A stretch of DNA of 57,717 nucleotides from SAT2750 sp964476375 (GTDB taxonomy: Bacteria > Planctomycetota > Planctomycetia > Pirellulales > Pirellulaceae). Location: the NCBI GenBank assembly GCA_964476375.1, contig CAYYZW010000056.1, positions 1 through 57,717 of the forward strand, in the 5' to 3' direction. Position numbers and translations under genes: made by a program. Positions 1 to 8,784 of this stretch are shown here, piece by piece; positions within the stretch are counted from its first letter, which is position 1, and every line of letters begins with the position of its first letter. The notes beneath the pieces are model-generated. The model had not been told where the DNA came from. It was given only the letters and a program-made list of their open reading frames with translations, and did not search any database.

Positions 1-825
1 CAGAAGCAGGTGAAGCCGGGACCTTATCTGGTAAACACGGATATCCTTGGGCTGTCGTTTGACGGCCTCGTTGGCGATCTCCAGGGCTTCCTTCTGCTGG
101 TCATTCCGCCCCAGGTATTCGACCAGGGCGGCTGCCACGACGATATTCTCGGGGTTTTTCTTGAGCAGCGCGCGGAGGTCTGCGACTGCCTCGTCCATCT
201 TGCCCGACTGGATCAGGGAAAAGGCACGCTGCTGGAGGACTTCCGCATTTTCCGGATCCAGCTCGATTGCCTTGTTCAAATCTGCCAGCCGCTTTCCAGG
301 ATCATCCTGGAGCCTGGAGCGGAGGACGTAAACAGCCGCCAGTTTCTCCTTGTCATCGGCAAAAACATCCAGTGCCAGCTTGGCCGAACTGATCGCCTTT
401 TGGCGGTCTCCTCCCGGCAGGGTCTGGAGACGGGTGACCAGTACCAGCGCGTCACCAAAGCGGGGGTTATACTTCAGCAGCCGATCCAGGTCGGCCATTG
501 CCAGGTCTCGCATCGCGGGCCAGCGCTGATCCGGAGGAGTGGTGAGTGCCGGGGCACAAAGCCGGCTGGCACGGTCAAAGAGAGCTGAACTCATCAACTG
601 GCGGGCAAACCCGTCATTCTCCTTGTCCAGCCCTTTCTGGATTGCTTCCTCGCAGAGGTCGGCGACTTTTTCCAGGTCATCAAATGACTTGGCATTCAGC
701 TTGAGCTCGGTTGCCTGGTCCAGCAGCGGCTGGCCTTCTTTTTTTTCCTGGGCGATCGTAATACTGGAGGTCAGCAGGAGAATCGCCAGGCCGGCAATGA
801 GGAGAGATGAGTGCTTTGAGTTCAT
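1..825 (-). CDS. Secreted tetratricopeptide-repeat protein, C-terminus off the window
   Basis: The reading frame opens at an ATG at 825 and runs without a stop to base 1, so only the first 275 residues are visible. Residues 1-25 form a clear signal peptide (MNSKHSSLLIAGLAILLLTS, ending near AQ), so the protein is probably periplasmic. The remainder is helical with TPR-like units. The best is around residues 185-250, where ADLNKAIELDPENAEVLQQR is followed by two similar 34-residue units. TPR arrays mediate protein-protein contacts. Planctomycete TPR proteins of this type often carry a C-terminal catalytic domain such as an isomerase or protease, which would lie outside the window. No specific function can be assigned. 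Confidence 0.8.
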   Translation of the reverse strand, partial: MNSKHSSLLIAGLAILLLTSSITIAQEKKEGQPLLDQATELKLNAKSFDDLEKVADLCEEAIQKGLDKENDGFARQLMSSALFDRASRLCAPALTTPPDQRWPAMRDLAMADLDRLLKYNPRFGDALVLVTRLQTLPGGDRQKAISSAKLALDVFADDKEKLAAVYVLRSRLQDDPGKRLADLNKAIELDPENAEVLQQRAFSLIQSGKMDEAVADLRALLKKNPENIVVAAALVEYLGRNDQQKEALEIANEAVKRQPKDIRVYQIRSRLHLLL

Positions 826-928
826 TTTATTACTCCATGGAGAAAGCTGGCCCGGCGATCGTTCGCCAACCATGCTTCCCCTATTATGCAGAACTGGGGG
901 GATGCTGGCTATGATATCCTCTTCCCGG

Positions 929-2503
929 TCACGAGATATCCGCCTGGGTCCATTGTCCATCGATGTTCCGCCAGGCGGCCTGGCCTGGATTCTCGTCCTG
1001 CAGTGCCGGGGGAAGCCTGTGTGGACGGATGTTGTCGTAGGACTGGAGCATGGCAAACCGAACCAGGGAGGCAGGAATTCCCACTGCCGTGAACCCGGGA
1101 TGCCCGGTCGCCGGATAGGGCCCTCCATGGTTCATGGCCGGGCTGACGGCCACCCCGGTCGGCATCTTGTCGTTGAGCAGTCGTCCCACGCGGCTTCGCA
1201 GCCGGGGTGCCACCCGGTCGTAATCAGGATCGTCCTGGCCTTGCGTATGAGAGTAGATGCAGCCGGTCAGGTTTCCTTCCAGTTGCTCGACGAGCTGGCA
1301 GACCTGGTCCACATCGTCGGCGACAACCAGTAGCGAGGCATTGCCAAAGGCCTCTGTCTGCATCGTCTCCGGGGCGGCAATGAACTGGTCGGCGGTGATC
1401 TGCACCAGTGTATTTGCAAAAGAGTAGCCGTTACCCCCTCCCTCGCTGTTGCCCACCAGGAGTTGTCCGCCTGCCTCGAGCAGGGTCGCCAGGCTCTGTC
1501 CAAGCGATTTCTGGACGCCCGCCGAGAGCAGCGTGCCAACCGGGGCCTGGGAGAACCGTGTTACCAGGTCGTCGATAAACTGGCTTGTTTTGTCTCCAGC
1601 CACGGTCACCACCAGTCCCGGATTGGTGCAGAACTGGCCGGTTCCCATCAGGCAACTGCCGGCAAGCTCCTCGGCAATGTCCTGGGAGCGTTCTTCCAGG
1701 GCACCCGGCAGAAGGATCATCGGGTTGACGCTGGAGAGTTCCAGGTAGATTGGTTTCCCCGCTGCATCGGCGGCTGCCTTGAGTGTCAGGCCGGCGCTGC
1801 GGCTGCCGGTATAGGCAGTCGCGCCGTTTCGCGGATCGGCCACCAGCCGTTCCCCGTCTGCATGGCTGGTTCGGTAGATCAGCTGAACTGTCCCTGGCGG
1901 CATGCCTGTCTGCTCGGCGGCCAACTGGGCCTGCTCGGCAAACAGCCTGGTGGTGCCGGGATGGGAGCTGTTGGCCTTGGCAATCACCGGGTTTCCTGCT
2001 GCCACGGCAGCGGCAAAATCACCGCCGGAAATACTTCCGAAAGCGAGTGGGAAGTTATTGGGTCCAAAGACGCAGACCGGGCCGATCGGCCCATACATCG
2101 AACGGATACCGCTTGCCGTGTCGATCGTCGCCATCGCCCAGCTCCCCTCGCGGGCGGCCGCGGCCGCCTGTCGCAACTGGCCGGTCGTGCGGGGCAGCTC
2201 GATATCGGCAAGCCGGGGAGAGAGACCGAGCGCCGTTTCCAGGTGGGCCAGGTTCACGATCGATTCGGCGTGCTGCTCGATATTCTCGGCGTACCTGTCG
2301 AGAAAATCAGCGATCCTTGAGGGGGGGAAGGAGGCCAGGATGGTGGCAGCGGAATCCGCTGCCGAGAGTGCGGCATCACAGTCATTCCAGTCGCTGACCG
2401 GATACTCATCCGGGAGAGTCTCGCAGGAGGCCGGGTTGTCTGCCTGGAAAGACGAACTGGAACTGGCGTCGCGCCACTGGCCGTTAATCAGTACCTGTTG
2501 CAT
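929..2503 (-). CDS. NADP-type aldehyde dehydrogenase, probably 2-oxoglutarate semialdehyde dehydrogenase
   Basis: A 524-residue aldehyde dehydrogenase. Cofactor-binding segments FGPNNFPLAFG and GNPVIAKANSSHPGTT are followed by the general-base region YLELSSVNP and the catalytic cysteine in GTGQFCTNPG. This arrangement (FGPxNFPLAF, AKxxxxHPGTT, GQFCTxPG) is typical of 2,5-dioxovalerate (2-oxoglutarate semialdehyde) dehydrogenases, which make 2-oxoglutarate at the end of non-phosphorylative pentose, sugar-acid or hydroxyproline degradation. The gene immediately upstream encodes a FAH-fold protein that could generate exactly this substrate, which supports the assignment. The enzyme is cytosolic and is the last gene of the operon starting at 6962. 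The exact aldehyde is inferred. Confidence 0.85.
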   Translation of the reverse strand: MQQVLINGQWRDASSSSSFQADNPASCETLPDEYPVSDWNDCDAALSAADSAATILASFPPSRIADFLDRYAENIEQHAESIVNLAHLETALGLSPRLADIELPRTTGQLRQAAAAAREGSWAMATIDTASGIRSMYGPIGPVCVFGPNNFPLAFGSISGGDFAAAVAAGNPVIAKANSSHPGTTRLFAEQAQLAAEQTGMPPGTVQLIYRTSHADGERLVADPRNGATAYTGSRSAGLTLKAAADAAGKPIYLELSSVNPMILLPGALEERSQDIAEELAGSCLMGTGQFCTNPGLVVTVAGDKTSQFIDDLVTRFSQAPVGTLLSAGVQKSLGQSLATLLEAGGQLLVGNSEGGGNGYSFANTLVQITADQFIAAPETMQTEAFGNASLLVVADDVDQVCQLVEQLEGNLTGCIYSHTQGQDDPDYDRVAPRLRSRVGRLLNDKMPTGVAVSPAMNHGGPYPATGHPGFTAVGIPASLVRFAMLQSYDNIRPHRLPPALQDENPGQAAWRNIDGQWTQADIS

Positions 2504-2560
2504 ATCACGTTTCTTCTCTTGGAAAGGGGGTTACAAGACCTGGGAGGACGGCCCGGCTCC

Positions 2561-3421
2561 TTAGCCGGTTCCCTGCACGATCGGGTTGGTGAGCGTGCCG
2601 ATGCCGTCGATGGAGATATGGACCGTGTCGCCATCCTGGAGTGTGAAATCATTGTCCGGGACGACTCCCGTTCCGGTCATCAGTATGACTCCATCGGGGA
2701 ATGTCTGTTCCCGTCCGAGGTAGTCGATCAGGTCCTCGAAGCTGCGTGCCATCTGGTCGACGTCCGTCTCTCCCTTGAAAACCGGCTCCCCACCCCGTTC
2801 AATCGTCAGCCGGATACCGGTCTCCTGGCGGGACGGCATCGCCTCACAGAGGGTAATACAAGGACCCAGGCCCGCGCACTGGTTATAGACCTTGGCCTGG
2901 GGAAGATAGAGGGGATTCTCTCCCTCGATATCCCGGGAACTCATATCATTGCCGATCGTGAATCCTACCAGTCGCTTGTCACGGGTAATCACCAGGGCAA
3001 GTTCCGGTTCGGGGACATTCCAGCTGGCATCCCAGCGAATTCGCAACGGTTCTTCCGGGCCGGAGACGCGGTGGGGGGTCGCCTTGAGAAACAGTTCCGG
3101 GCGGTCGGACTTGTAGACCAGGTCATAGCAGGATGCGGAGGCCTCGGATTCTTCCATTCGTGCTGTCTGGCTTCGCTTGTAGGTGACCCCGGCAGCCCAT
3201 ACCTCCTGGCTGTCGATCGGCGCCAGGAGCTGGACCTCGCCCAGCAGCATAGCCGCATCCCGCTGCTGGAGAGCTTCGGCTGTTGCCGAGGGCTGGTCCG
3301 ACTCGAGAATATCAGAGAGGCTCGAGCAGTCACTGCCGGAAAGGTCGAGCGGGATCAGCTGGTCTCCTTCCAGGCATCCCACGCCGATATTGTCACCGCT
3401 CTGGTACTTGGCCAGTTGCAT
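2561..3421 (-). CDS. FAH-family hydrolyase, probably 2-keto-3-deoxy sugar-acid dehydratase
   Basis: A 286-residue protein of the fumarylacetoacetase (FAH) fold. It shows WAAGVTYKRS, the metal-site region PEPELALVI, and GNDMSSRDIEGENPLYLPQA, which resembles the 2-keto-3-deoxy-D-arabinonate dehydratases more than true fumarylacetoacetases. Such enzymes use a divalent metal to convert 2-keto-3-deoxy-pentonate into 2-oxoglutarate semialdehyde plus water. The next gene encodes a dehydrogenase of the type that oxidises that product. The ATG lies 2 bp after the stop of the dipeptidase gene, with TGGAG as ribosome-binding site, so the two are co-translated. The exact sugar acid (arabinonate, xylonate or other) cannot be read from the sequence. 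Confidence 0.8.
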   Translation of the reverse strand: MQLAKYQSGDNIGVGCLEGDQLIPLDLSGSDCSSLSDILESDQPSATAEALQQRDAAMLLGEVQLLAPIDSQEVWAAGVTYKRSQTARMEESEASASCYDLVYKSDRPELFLKATPHRVSGPEEPLRIRWDASWNVPEPELALVITRDKRLVGFTIGNDMSSRDIEGENPLYLPQAKVYNQCAGLGPCITLCEAMPSRQETGIRLTIERGGEPVFKGETDVDQMARSFEDLIDYLGREQTFPDGVILMTGTGVVPDNDFTLQDGDTVHISIDGIGTLTNPIVQGTG

Positions 3422-3423
3422 GT

Positions 3424-4491
3424 TTAACTCCAGATTTCATTGAGTCGCCGGATCCAGTTGCCATGCATGATGGCCTCCACGTCCTCGGCCGCGTATCCTC
3501 GCCCGGCCAGGATGGGGGCCAGGGTCTGCATGTCGGCGATCGTTTCCATATCGTAGGGGCACTGTTCTCGGCCGTAGCCGCCGTCCAGGTCGGATCCAAT
3601 TCCGACATGCCGGGTATTACCGGCAAGCTGGCAAATGTGATCCACGTGTTCGACAATCCGTTCGATATTGACGCCGGCCGTGTAGGGCTGGGTGATTGAA
3701 CGCTGCCAGCCCGGGTGCATCATCCAGGCATCGAAGGCCATCCCGATCACCGCATCCCGTTCAATCAGTGCCAGCAGTTGCTCGTCGCTGAACTGCCGCT
3801 GGTGAGGAACCAGGGCGCGGCAGTTATTGTGGCTTGCCCAGACCGGCCCACTGTAAATATCGAGTGCTTCCCAGAAGGCCTCGTCGGTCAGGTGCGTGCA
3901 GTCCAGCACGATACCGAGCCGCTGCATTTCCTCCAGCAGTTCTCTGGCGGACGGCTCCAGCCCCCCCTCGGAACCGGTTCCCGGGGAGTAGCGGCCGGGG
4001 CCGTAATGTGCCGGCCCGATGGCCCGCAGCCCGTAGGCATAAGCCCGTTCCAGGTAGGCCGGTGTGATGATCGAATCGGCCCCTTCCAGGCTAAGGACAT
4101 AGCCGATGGGGAGATCGTCGACCGGGTTGTTCTGCCAGAGCTCCACGTGGCTATTGAGCTGCTCGCGGGTGGTAATCTGCACCATCTGGCCTGCTTCTTC
4201 CATCGTCCGGTACCAGGCCAGCTGGGCCTGTGTCTGTGCCCAGGCGATCTCGGGGCTATGCCATCCGGGCAGGTCGTTGTCGGGAGCCACGTAGCGACCG
4301 ATCTGGGTGGCAATACAGATCCCGATCTCTCCTTTTCGCATCTCCTCGAAAGTCAGGATCCCCTTGCCCCGGTCGAGCTTGTCGAGCATCAGCGCCTCGC
4401 GGTTTCGAATCTCCTCAAGCGGCCGCGTCAGGTCGCGGTTCCACTCGGTGGCATTCATTGAGATATCGAGGTGGGCATCAAAAACGAGCAT
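3424..4491 (-). CDS. Membrane dipeptidase (peptidase family M19)
   Basis: A 355-residue amidohydrolase-fold protein of the renal dipeptidase family. The metal-binding HxD is at the N-terminus (FDAHLDIS, residues 4-11). Further signatures are VLDCTHLTDEAFW, VWASHNNCRALVPHQRQ and HVGIGSDLDGGYG (around residue 300). The family hydrolyses dipeptides, D-amino-acid-containing dipeptides and some lactones, using two zinc ions. No signal peptide is present, so despite the family name the product looks cytosolic. It sits 3 bp downstream of the symporter and 2 bp upstream of the FAH enzyme, implying that it processes the imported compound. A dipeptidase in an apparent sugar-acid operon is unexpected, so its substrate may not be a peptide. 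Confidence 0.88.
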   Translation of the reverse strand: MLVFDAHLDISMNATEWNRDLTRPLEEIRNREALMLDKLDRGKGILTFEEMRKGEIGICIATQIGRYVAPDNDLPGWHSPEIAWAQTQAQLAWYRTMEEAGQMVQITTREQLNSHVELWQNNPVDDLPIGYVLSLEGADSIITPAYLERAYAYGLRAIGPAHYGPGRYSPGTGSEGGLEPSARELLEEMQRLGIVLDCTHLTDEAFWEALDIYSGPVWASHNNCRALVPHQRQFSDEQLLALIERDAVIGMAFDAWMMHPGWQRSITQPYTAGVNIERIVEHVDHICQLAGNTRHVGIGSDLDGGYGREQCPYDMETIADMQTLAPILAGRGYAAEDVEAIMHGNWIRRLNEIWS

Positions 4492-4494
4492 GGG

Positions 4495-6615
4495 CTAATC
4501 CTGCTCCGAGGGTGTCTTACAGAAATACTTGCGGACCAGGTCCACTGGGGGTGCTTCGGTACAGATGGTCACGACGTAGCCCACCAGGAAAGAGACAATC
4601 AGTCCCATCACGACAGGGTCCATTCCCAGTAGCCTGTAGGGGGCAAACCCAGTGCCCTGGAGGAATCCCACCAGGTACAGTGAGAGATGAGCTCCAAAGC
4701 CGGAGAGCATGGCGGCAATACAGCCTGCCGCATTGGAGCGGGGCCAGAAGAGTGAGTAGACGACCGCTGCCAGGAAGCAGGAAGCCAGTCCGCTGCCCGT
4801 ATAGACGATGATGTCCTGGAGGAATTCAGGTGGCCGCATGGCTCCCAGTAGCGCTCCCAGGCCGACCAGCATGGTGAACAGGTAACTGAGCTTCTTGATT
4901 TTCTTTTCGGTTGCCTCGGGGTTGACGTTACGCTGGTAGATGTCCCGGACCAGGGCCGAGCTGATCATCAGCAGGAAACTGTCGACCGTCGACATCACGG
5001 CGGCAAAGGGGGCTGCGATCAGGAGGCCTGCCATCCATCCCATCCCGACATTTCGCGTCAACTCGATTGCCATTTGGGGCATGATCCGGTCCGGTTCCGA
5101 TTCCATGCCGGGTATCAGCACGCGGGCACAGCAGAAGATAATCACCAGGGGGAAGTAGATCATCGAGTAATAGATGGCGACCGTGAAGATGGATCGCCTG
5201 AGGGTGGGAGTGTCCTTGAAGGCCATCAAGCGAACCATGTTGCTCGGTTGGCCTGTCCCGGAGATGGCCCACATGAAGAAGAAGGAAATCGCCAGGCTGA
5301 GTGGAAGAAAACCATCATTCTTGTCGCGGTGGGGCCCGGGGCCGGTGACATACGAACCCTCGTGTCCCTTTTCACTTGTTGAGATCGTGCCATCCCCGTC
5401 GCTGTCGACAGTTCTCTTGGCGCCATAGGCGTAGTTGTGGACGGTGATGTCGGTGAGGACAAACGCATCAGAAAGGTCGTTCGTCTCCTTCCCCTCTTTC
5501 AGGCGTCTGCGAACCTGGGCACGATCTGCAGGGTCGACGATCTCCCAGATCTCCGGGTCGAGGGCCTTGTTGCCATTGGTATCCTCCCCCTCATCGAGTT
5601 TTCCATTGCCATTGCTGTCTTCGTTGACAAAGGAGCTGGTTCCCGTGGCTAGCTGGAAACTCTTGGCAACCTTGAAAAGTCGTTCTGGGTTCTCTCCTTC
5701 CGGGGAACTGAAAATCCAGCTCCCGGAGGGAACGAGCAGAGGTTTGTCTGTTGCACTGGAATGGATCTGCTTGAAGGTGGCTGTTCCCTTGGCGGGAGGC
5801 TGCATGGTCGCCATCTGCCGTGTTACTGATTCCAGCTTGGAGGATGCCTGGGAGGCAATCTCCGGGTGACTTTCTTGGACCACTTTGCCCGCCTGGTGGA
5901 TTGCCAGTGGCAGCATGATCACCACCCCCACGACCATCACGACGCCCTGCATGACATCGGTCCACACGACTGCATGGAATCCTCCATAGGTGGTGTAGAC
6001 AATCACCGCGATCCCGAAGACCAGCAGGCAGAGCAGGTACTCGTTCCCCTGCGTCGTCATGCCAGCCATCCAGTCCGGCAGACCGCTGGCTGCCGTGCCA
6101 AAAGCTTCAATCGGACCGAGCAACGTTCGCAGGATCTCGCTTCCACCTTTGAACTGGGCAACCAGGTTAAAGGTCATAAAGAAGACAATCAGGCTGACTG
6201 CGATCAGGCCGAAAGCCACGCTGCGAAAACGATCACGAAGAATATCAGGAACAGTGATCGAGCTGGAAATCCTGGCCACCTGGTTGATCCGCTTGCCGAG
6301 GATACCCATCACGCAGATCGGTACCACCATGTAACTGCCAATCCAAAGCCCCAGGGACCAGCCATGCGTGTAAATTTTCGAGGGAAACCCCATGAAACTC
6401 CCACCCGAGGAACTGGTGGCAGCCAGGGTGAGTGCAAAAGCCCAGACTCCCAGTCCACGGCTCCCGAGGAAATACTCACTGAGAAAGTTCTTGCCTTTCA
6501 AGAGACGATTGGAGGCCCAGGCAATAAAGAACACGCCGAGGATATAGATCAGGAAGGTTACCAGGACGGAGATGCCCGAGTCGCCAGCGGCGAGAAGCGA
6601 GGGGAAGCAATTCAT
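4495..6615 (-). CDS. Sodium:solute symporter with a large calcium-loop insertion
   Basis: A 706-residue polytopic protein of the SSS family. Core elements are visible: YFLGSRGLGVWAFALTLAAT near residue 48, VYTTYGGFHAVVWTDVMQG near 210, and the sodium-site helix FAAVMSTVDSFLLMISSALV near 555. It is longer than the ~500 residues usual for the family because about 200 residues (roughly 245-435) are inserted between helices. This hydrophilic insert carries canonical EF-hand-like loops: DSNGNGKLDEGED at about 330, DTNGNKALDPE directly after it, and DSDGDGTISTSE at about 402. Start and stop overlap the upstream small subunit (ATGA), indicating translational coupling. The substrate is unknown. By context it feeds the downstream dehydratase and dehydrogenase. 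Confidence 0.9.
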   Translation of the reverse strand: MNCFPSLLAAGDSGISVLVTFLIYILGVFFIAWASNRLLKGKNFLSEYFLGSRGLGVWAFALTLAATSSSGGSFMGFPSKIYTHGWSLGLWIGSYMVVPICVMGILGKRINQVARISSSITVPDILRDRFRSVAFGLIAVSLIVFFMTFNLVAQFKGGSEILRTLLGPIEAFGTAASGLPDWMAGMTTQGNEYLLCLLVFGIAVIVYTTYGGFHAVVWTDVMQGVVMVVGVVIMLPLAIHQAGKVVQESHPEIASQASSKLESVTRQMATMQPPAKGTATFKQIHSSATDKPLLVPSGSWIFSSPEGENPERLFKVAKSFQLATGTSSFVNEDSNGNGKLDEGEDTNGNKALDPEIWEIVDPADRAQVRRRLKEGKETNDLSDAFVLTDITVHNYAYGAKRTVDSDGDGTISTSEKGHEGSYVTGPGPHRDKNDGFLPLSLAISFFFMWAISGTGQPSNMVRLMAFKDTPTLRRSIFTVAIYYSMIYFPLVIIFCCARVLIPGMESEPDRIMPQMAIELTRNVGMGWMAGLLIAAPFAAVMSTVDSFLLMISSALVRDIYQRNVNPEATEKKIKKLSYLFTMLVGLGALLGAMRPPEFLQDIIVYTGSGLASCFLAAVVYSLFWPRSNAAGCIAAMLSGFGAHLSLYLVGFLQGTGFAPYRLLGMDPVVMGLIVSFLVGYVVTICTEAPPVDLVRKYFCKTPSEQD

Positions 6616-6962
6616 GGAGTTGCCTCCGCGACTTCACTGGCAGCAGGATCCATTTCCTCGTCGCTGGCTTTTCCGAGTTCCCCGTCTTTCATGTACCTGA
6701 AACAGAACCAGGTGGTGAAAATATCCGCCACCAGCCAGGGCATGGCAATGCCCCACAGCAGCCAGCTGGGGATCCCAAACGTGGTGGGTATTTCGGCGGG
6801 GTTCTCTATGCTGTAACCATAGTTGTAGCAGTAAGGAACCGCCCAGAGGAAAGCGACGACCCAGCTGAGAAAGATGATGATCGCCTCCCGGCGGGCATGG
6901 AGGAAGAACGAGTCATACTCCAGTTCAACCACCTCAGCTGATTTCTGGTCGTTTTCGCTCAT
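6612..6962 (-). CDS. Small two-helix membrane subunit accompanying the symporter (DUF997/YhdT-like)
   Basis: A 116-residue protein with two strongly hydrophobic segments, at about residues 27-46 (IIIFLSWVVAFLWAVPYCYN) and 65-85 (WLLWGIAMPWLVADIFTTWF), flanked by acidic tails. A small hydrophobic protein directly upstream of an SSS transporter is the layout of yhdT-panF, and the motif of charged ARRE followed by a Trp-rich helix fits that small-subunit type. The start chosen is the ATG at 6962, because it is preceded by GGGAAAG. The open frame extends further upstream but that part reads through the putative promoter. The stop overlaps the symporter start by 4 bp. It is the first gene of the five-gene operon. 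Confidence 0.75.
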   Translation of the reverse strand: MSENDQKSAEVVELEYDSFFLHARREAIIIFLSWVVAFLWAVPYCYNYGYSIENPAEIPTTFGIPSWLLWGIAMPWLVADIFTTWFCFRYMKDGELGKASDEEMDPAASEVAEATP

Positions 6963-6982
6963 GGTGTACTTTCCCAAGGTGA

Positions 6983-6996
6983 TGGCTTGCAAGCCA
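6983..6996. promoter_or_regulatory. 14-bp perfect palindrome, operator candidate for the symporter operon
   Basis: The sequence TGGCTTGCAAGCCA is a perfect palindrome in the 5' leader of the symporter operon, about 10-23 bp downstream of the proposed -10 box and just before the ribosome-binding site. Position and symmetry fit a repressor-binding site. No regulator gene is adjacent, so this is inference. Confidence 0.4.
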
Positions 6997-7006
6997 GAAA
7001 GCCCCA

Positions 7007-7035
7007 ATTCTAGGACTCCCCAGACAGCAAAACAA
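7007..7035 (-). promoter_or_regulatory. Putative sigma-70-type promoter of the symporter operon
   Basis: On the minus strand TTGTTT (7030-7035) and TAGAAT (7007-7012) are separated by 17 bp, about 45 bp upstream of the chosen start at 6962, in the only gap before this operon. The -10 box is a good match and the -35 box only partial. Confidence 0.4.
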
Positions 7036-7044
7036 GAAGCGAAA

Positions 7045-8784
7045 CTAGTCCGTGGTAGAGCAGTGTGCGAGTAGGTCCTCGTTCCCCTTGCGGTGACAGA
7101 AGTCCCCGAACGTCTCTCCCTGCTGACGATCCTGTCTGAAGTACTCGAAGACCGTGACCAGCGAGGGGATAATCTCCTCGGCGGGGACCATGTCCCGGTG
7201 CAGGAATGCCAGCCGGTTTCCCAGCAGCCGGCCGCCAAGATAGAGCGTGTATTTTCCCTTGGCACGGCCAACCAGGCCGATATCCGGATTGTAGGGGCGG
7301 GCACAGCCGTTGGGGCACCCGGTCATGCGAATTGTGAACCGTTCATCAGCCAGGCCCAGGCGTTCCAGTTCAGCTTCCAGCTGGTCGATCATCCCGGGAA
7401 GTGCCCGTTCACTCTCGGTGATCGACAGGCCACAGGTGGGCCAGGCCACGCAGGCCATCGACCAGCGACGGGCATTGGATATGTCCTCGCTTAAAGGGAC
7501 GTCATGCTCACGGAGAATCTCCTCCAGGGACTGCCGTTTCGATTCCTCGATGTCCGACAGCAGGATGCTCTGGTGGGCAGTCAGCCGGATCCCGGGCTGG
7601 AGCACATGGCAGATCTTGCGAAGCGCGGACTTGAGCCGGAACTGGTCCGTGTCCCGGATACGCCCGTTCTCGACATTCAAACCATAAAACCACCGGCCAT
7701 CTGCCTGCTTGTGCCATCCCATGTGGTCGTCAAAGTCGACAACCTCTTCGGGGTCCGGATCAGCCAGTGGCCGGCCATAGTATTGCTCGACCGTGCTGCG
7801 GAACTTCTCCAGTCCCCAGTTGTGGATCAGGTACTTCATGCGGGCGACCTTGCGGTCCACGCGGTTGCCATGGTCCCTCTGGACCGAGACGATCGCCGTG
7901 GCCACATCGAGGACCTCGTCAGGAGTCACAAAGGCCATTTTCTGGCCCAGTGCCGCAAAGGTCTTTTTTGCAGAAGGGGTAAGCCCCTGCCCCCCGCCTA
8001 CCAGCACGTTATATCCTGCAATCAGGCCATCGCGGACCACTGCGACCAGCCCCAGGTCATGCGTATAAACATCGATGCAGTTGTCGTCCGGGAGGGCGAT
8101 ACCAATCTTGAATTTTCGTGGCAGGTACTGTTTTCCATAGATCGGCTCGACATCATCACCCGGATCACCGTTGATCTTGGGGGTCTCTTCCAGTGGCAGT
8201 TGCTGCCGAACACCGGTATCGGTATCGGTGAGCCAGATATCACGAAAGGCGGGGGAGCGTGGTGCGAAGTGCGCTGCCAGCTGCTGCGCCAGGCTTTGAA
8301 TCTGCTGGTGCAGGGGATCCCCGGACGGAGCCGGACAGCACATCACGTTACGGCAAATATCGCCACAGGCCCCGAGCGTGGTGAGCTGGGTCTGCTGGAT
8401 CCGCTGGATCGTGGCCGCCAGGTCTGTTTTCAGCACGCCATGCAACTGCAGGCCCTGGCGGGACGTGATCCGCAGGGTGGTATTGCCCACCTCGTCGCAG
8501 AGATCCATCTCGGCCAGCAACTGGTCGCTGGTCATCATGCCCGCGGGGATCTTGCTGCGGACCATGAAGATATAGTTTTTCTGGGATTTCCCGTCCTCGC
8601 CCCGGCGGCGCTGGTCACGGTGGTCCTGCTGGTAAGTCCCATGGTGCTTGAGCAGCTGGATGCTGCCCTTGCCGAAAAAGTCGTTTTCGTCCGTCAACTC
8701 CGAGGGGATGTCACCAGAGAGATAGTTACTCTCGTGCTTGAAAACCTCTACCGGGCTGACGCTGGCGTCTTTCTTGTCCATCAT
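7045..8784 (-). CDS. cysI: Assimilatory sulfite reductase, siroheme/4Fe-4S hemoprotein subunit
   Basis: A 579-residue sulfite/nitrite reductase-type hemoprotein that reduces sulfite to sulfide for cysteine synthesis. The N-terminal half shows SNYLSGDIP, IQLLKHHGTYQQDHRD and FMVRSKIPAG, typical of CysI-type enzymes. The four cysteines that hold the 4Fe-4S cluster and bridge to siroheme are all present: CVAWPTC at about residues 443-449 and CPNGC at about 488-492. The start is placed at the ATG at 8784, which gives a CysI-like N-terminus. A longer open frame up to 9003 runs into the divergent folD gene and lacks family-like sequence. No flavoprotein subunit (CysJ) is nearby, so the electron donor may be ferredoxin or encoded elsewhere. 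Confidence 0.92.
   Translation of the reverse strand: MMDKKDASVSPVEVFKHESNYLSGDIPSELTDENDFFGKGSIQLLKHHGTYQQDHRDQRRRGEDGKSQKNYIFMVRSKIPAGMMTSDQLLAEMDLCDEVGNTTLRITSRQGLQLHGVLKTDLAATIQRIQQTQLTTLGACGDICRNVMCCPAPSGDPLHQQIQSLAQQLAAHFAPRSPAFRDIWLTDTDTGVRQQLPLEETPKINGDPGDDVEPIYGKQYLPRKFKIGIALPDDNCIDVYTHDLGLVAVVRDGLIAGYNVLVGGGQGLTPSAKKTFAALGQKMAFVTPDEVLDVATAIVSVQRDHGNRVDRKVARMKYLIHNWGLEKFRSTVEQYYGRPLADPDPEEVVDFDDHMGWHKQADGRWFYGLNVENGRIRDTDQFRLKSALRKICHVLQPGIRLTAHQSILLSDIEESKRQSLEEILREHDVPLSEDISNARRWSMACVAWPTCGLSITESERALPGMIDQLEAELERLGLADERFTIRMTGCPNGCARPYNPDIGLVGRAKGKYTLYLGGRLLGNRLAFLHRDMVPAEEIIPSLVTVFEYFRQDRQQGETFGDFCHRKGNEDLLAHCSTTD

Noticed and set aside
1463..2320. 285-residue plus-strand frame inside the aldehyde dehydrogenase gene.
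   Set aside because: The minus strand has all ALDH motifs. The plus-strand translation has no recognisable domain and is a shadow of the high-GC coding bias.
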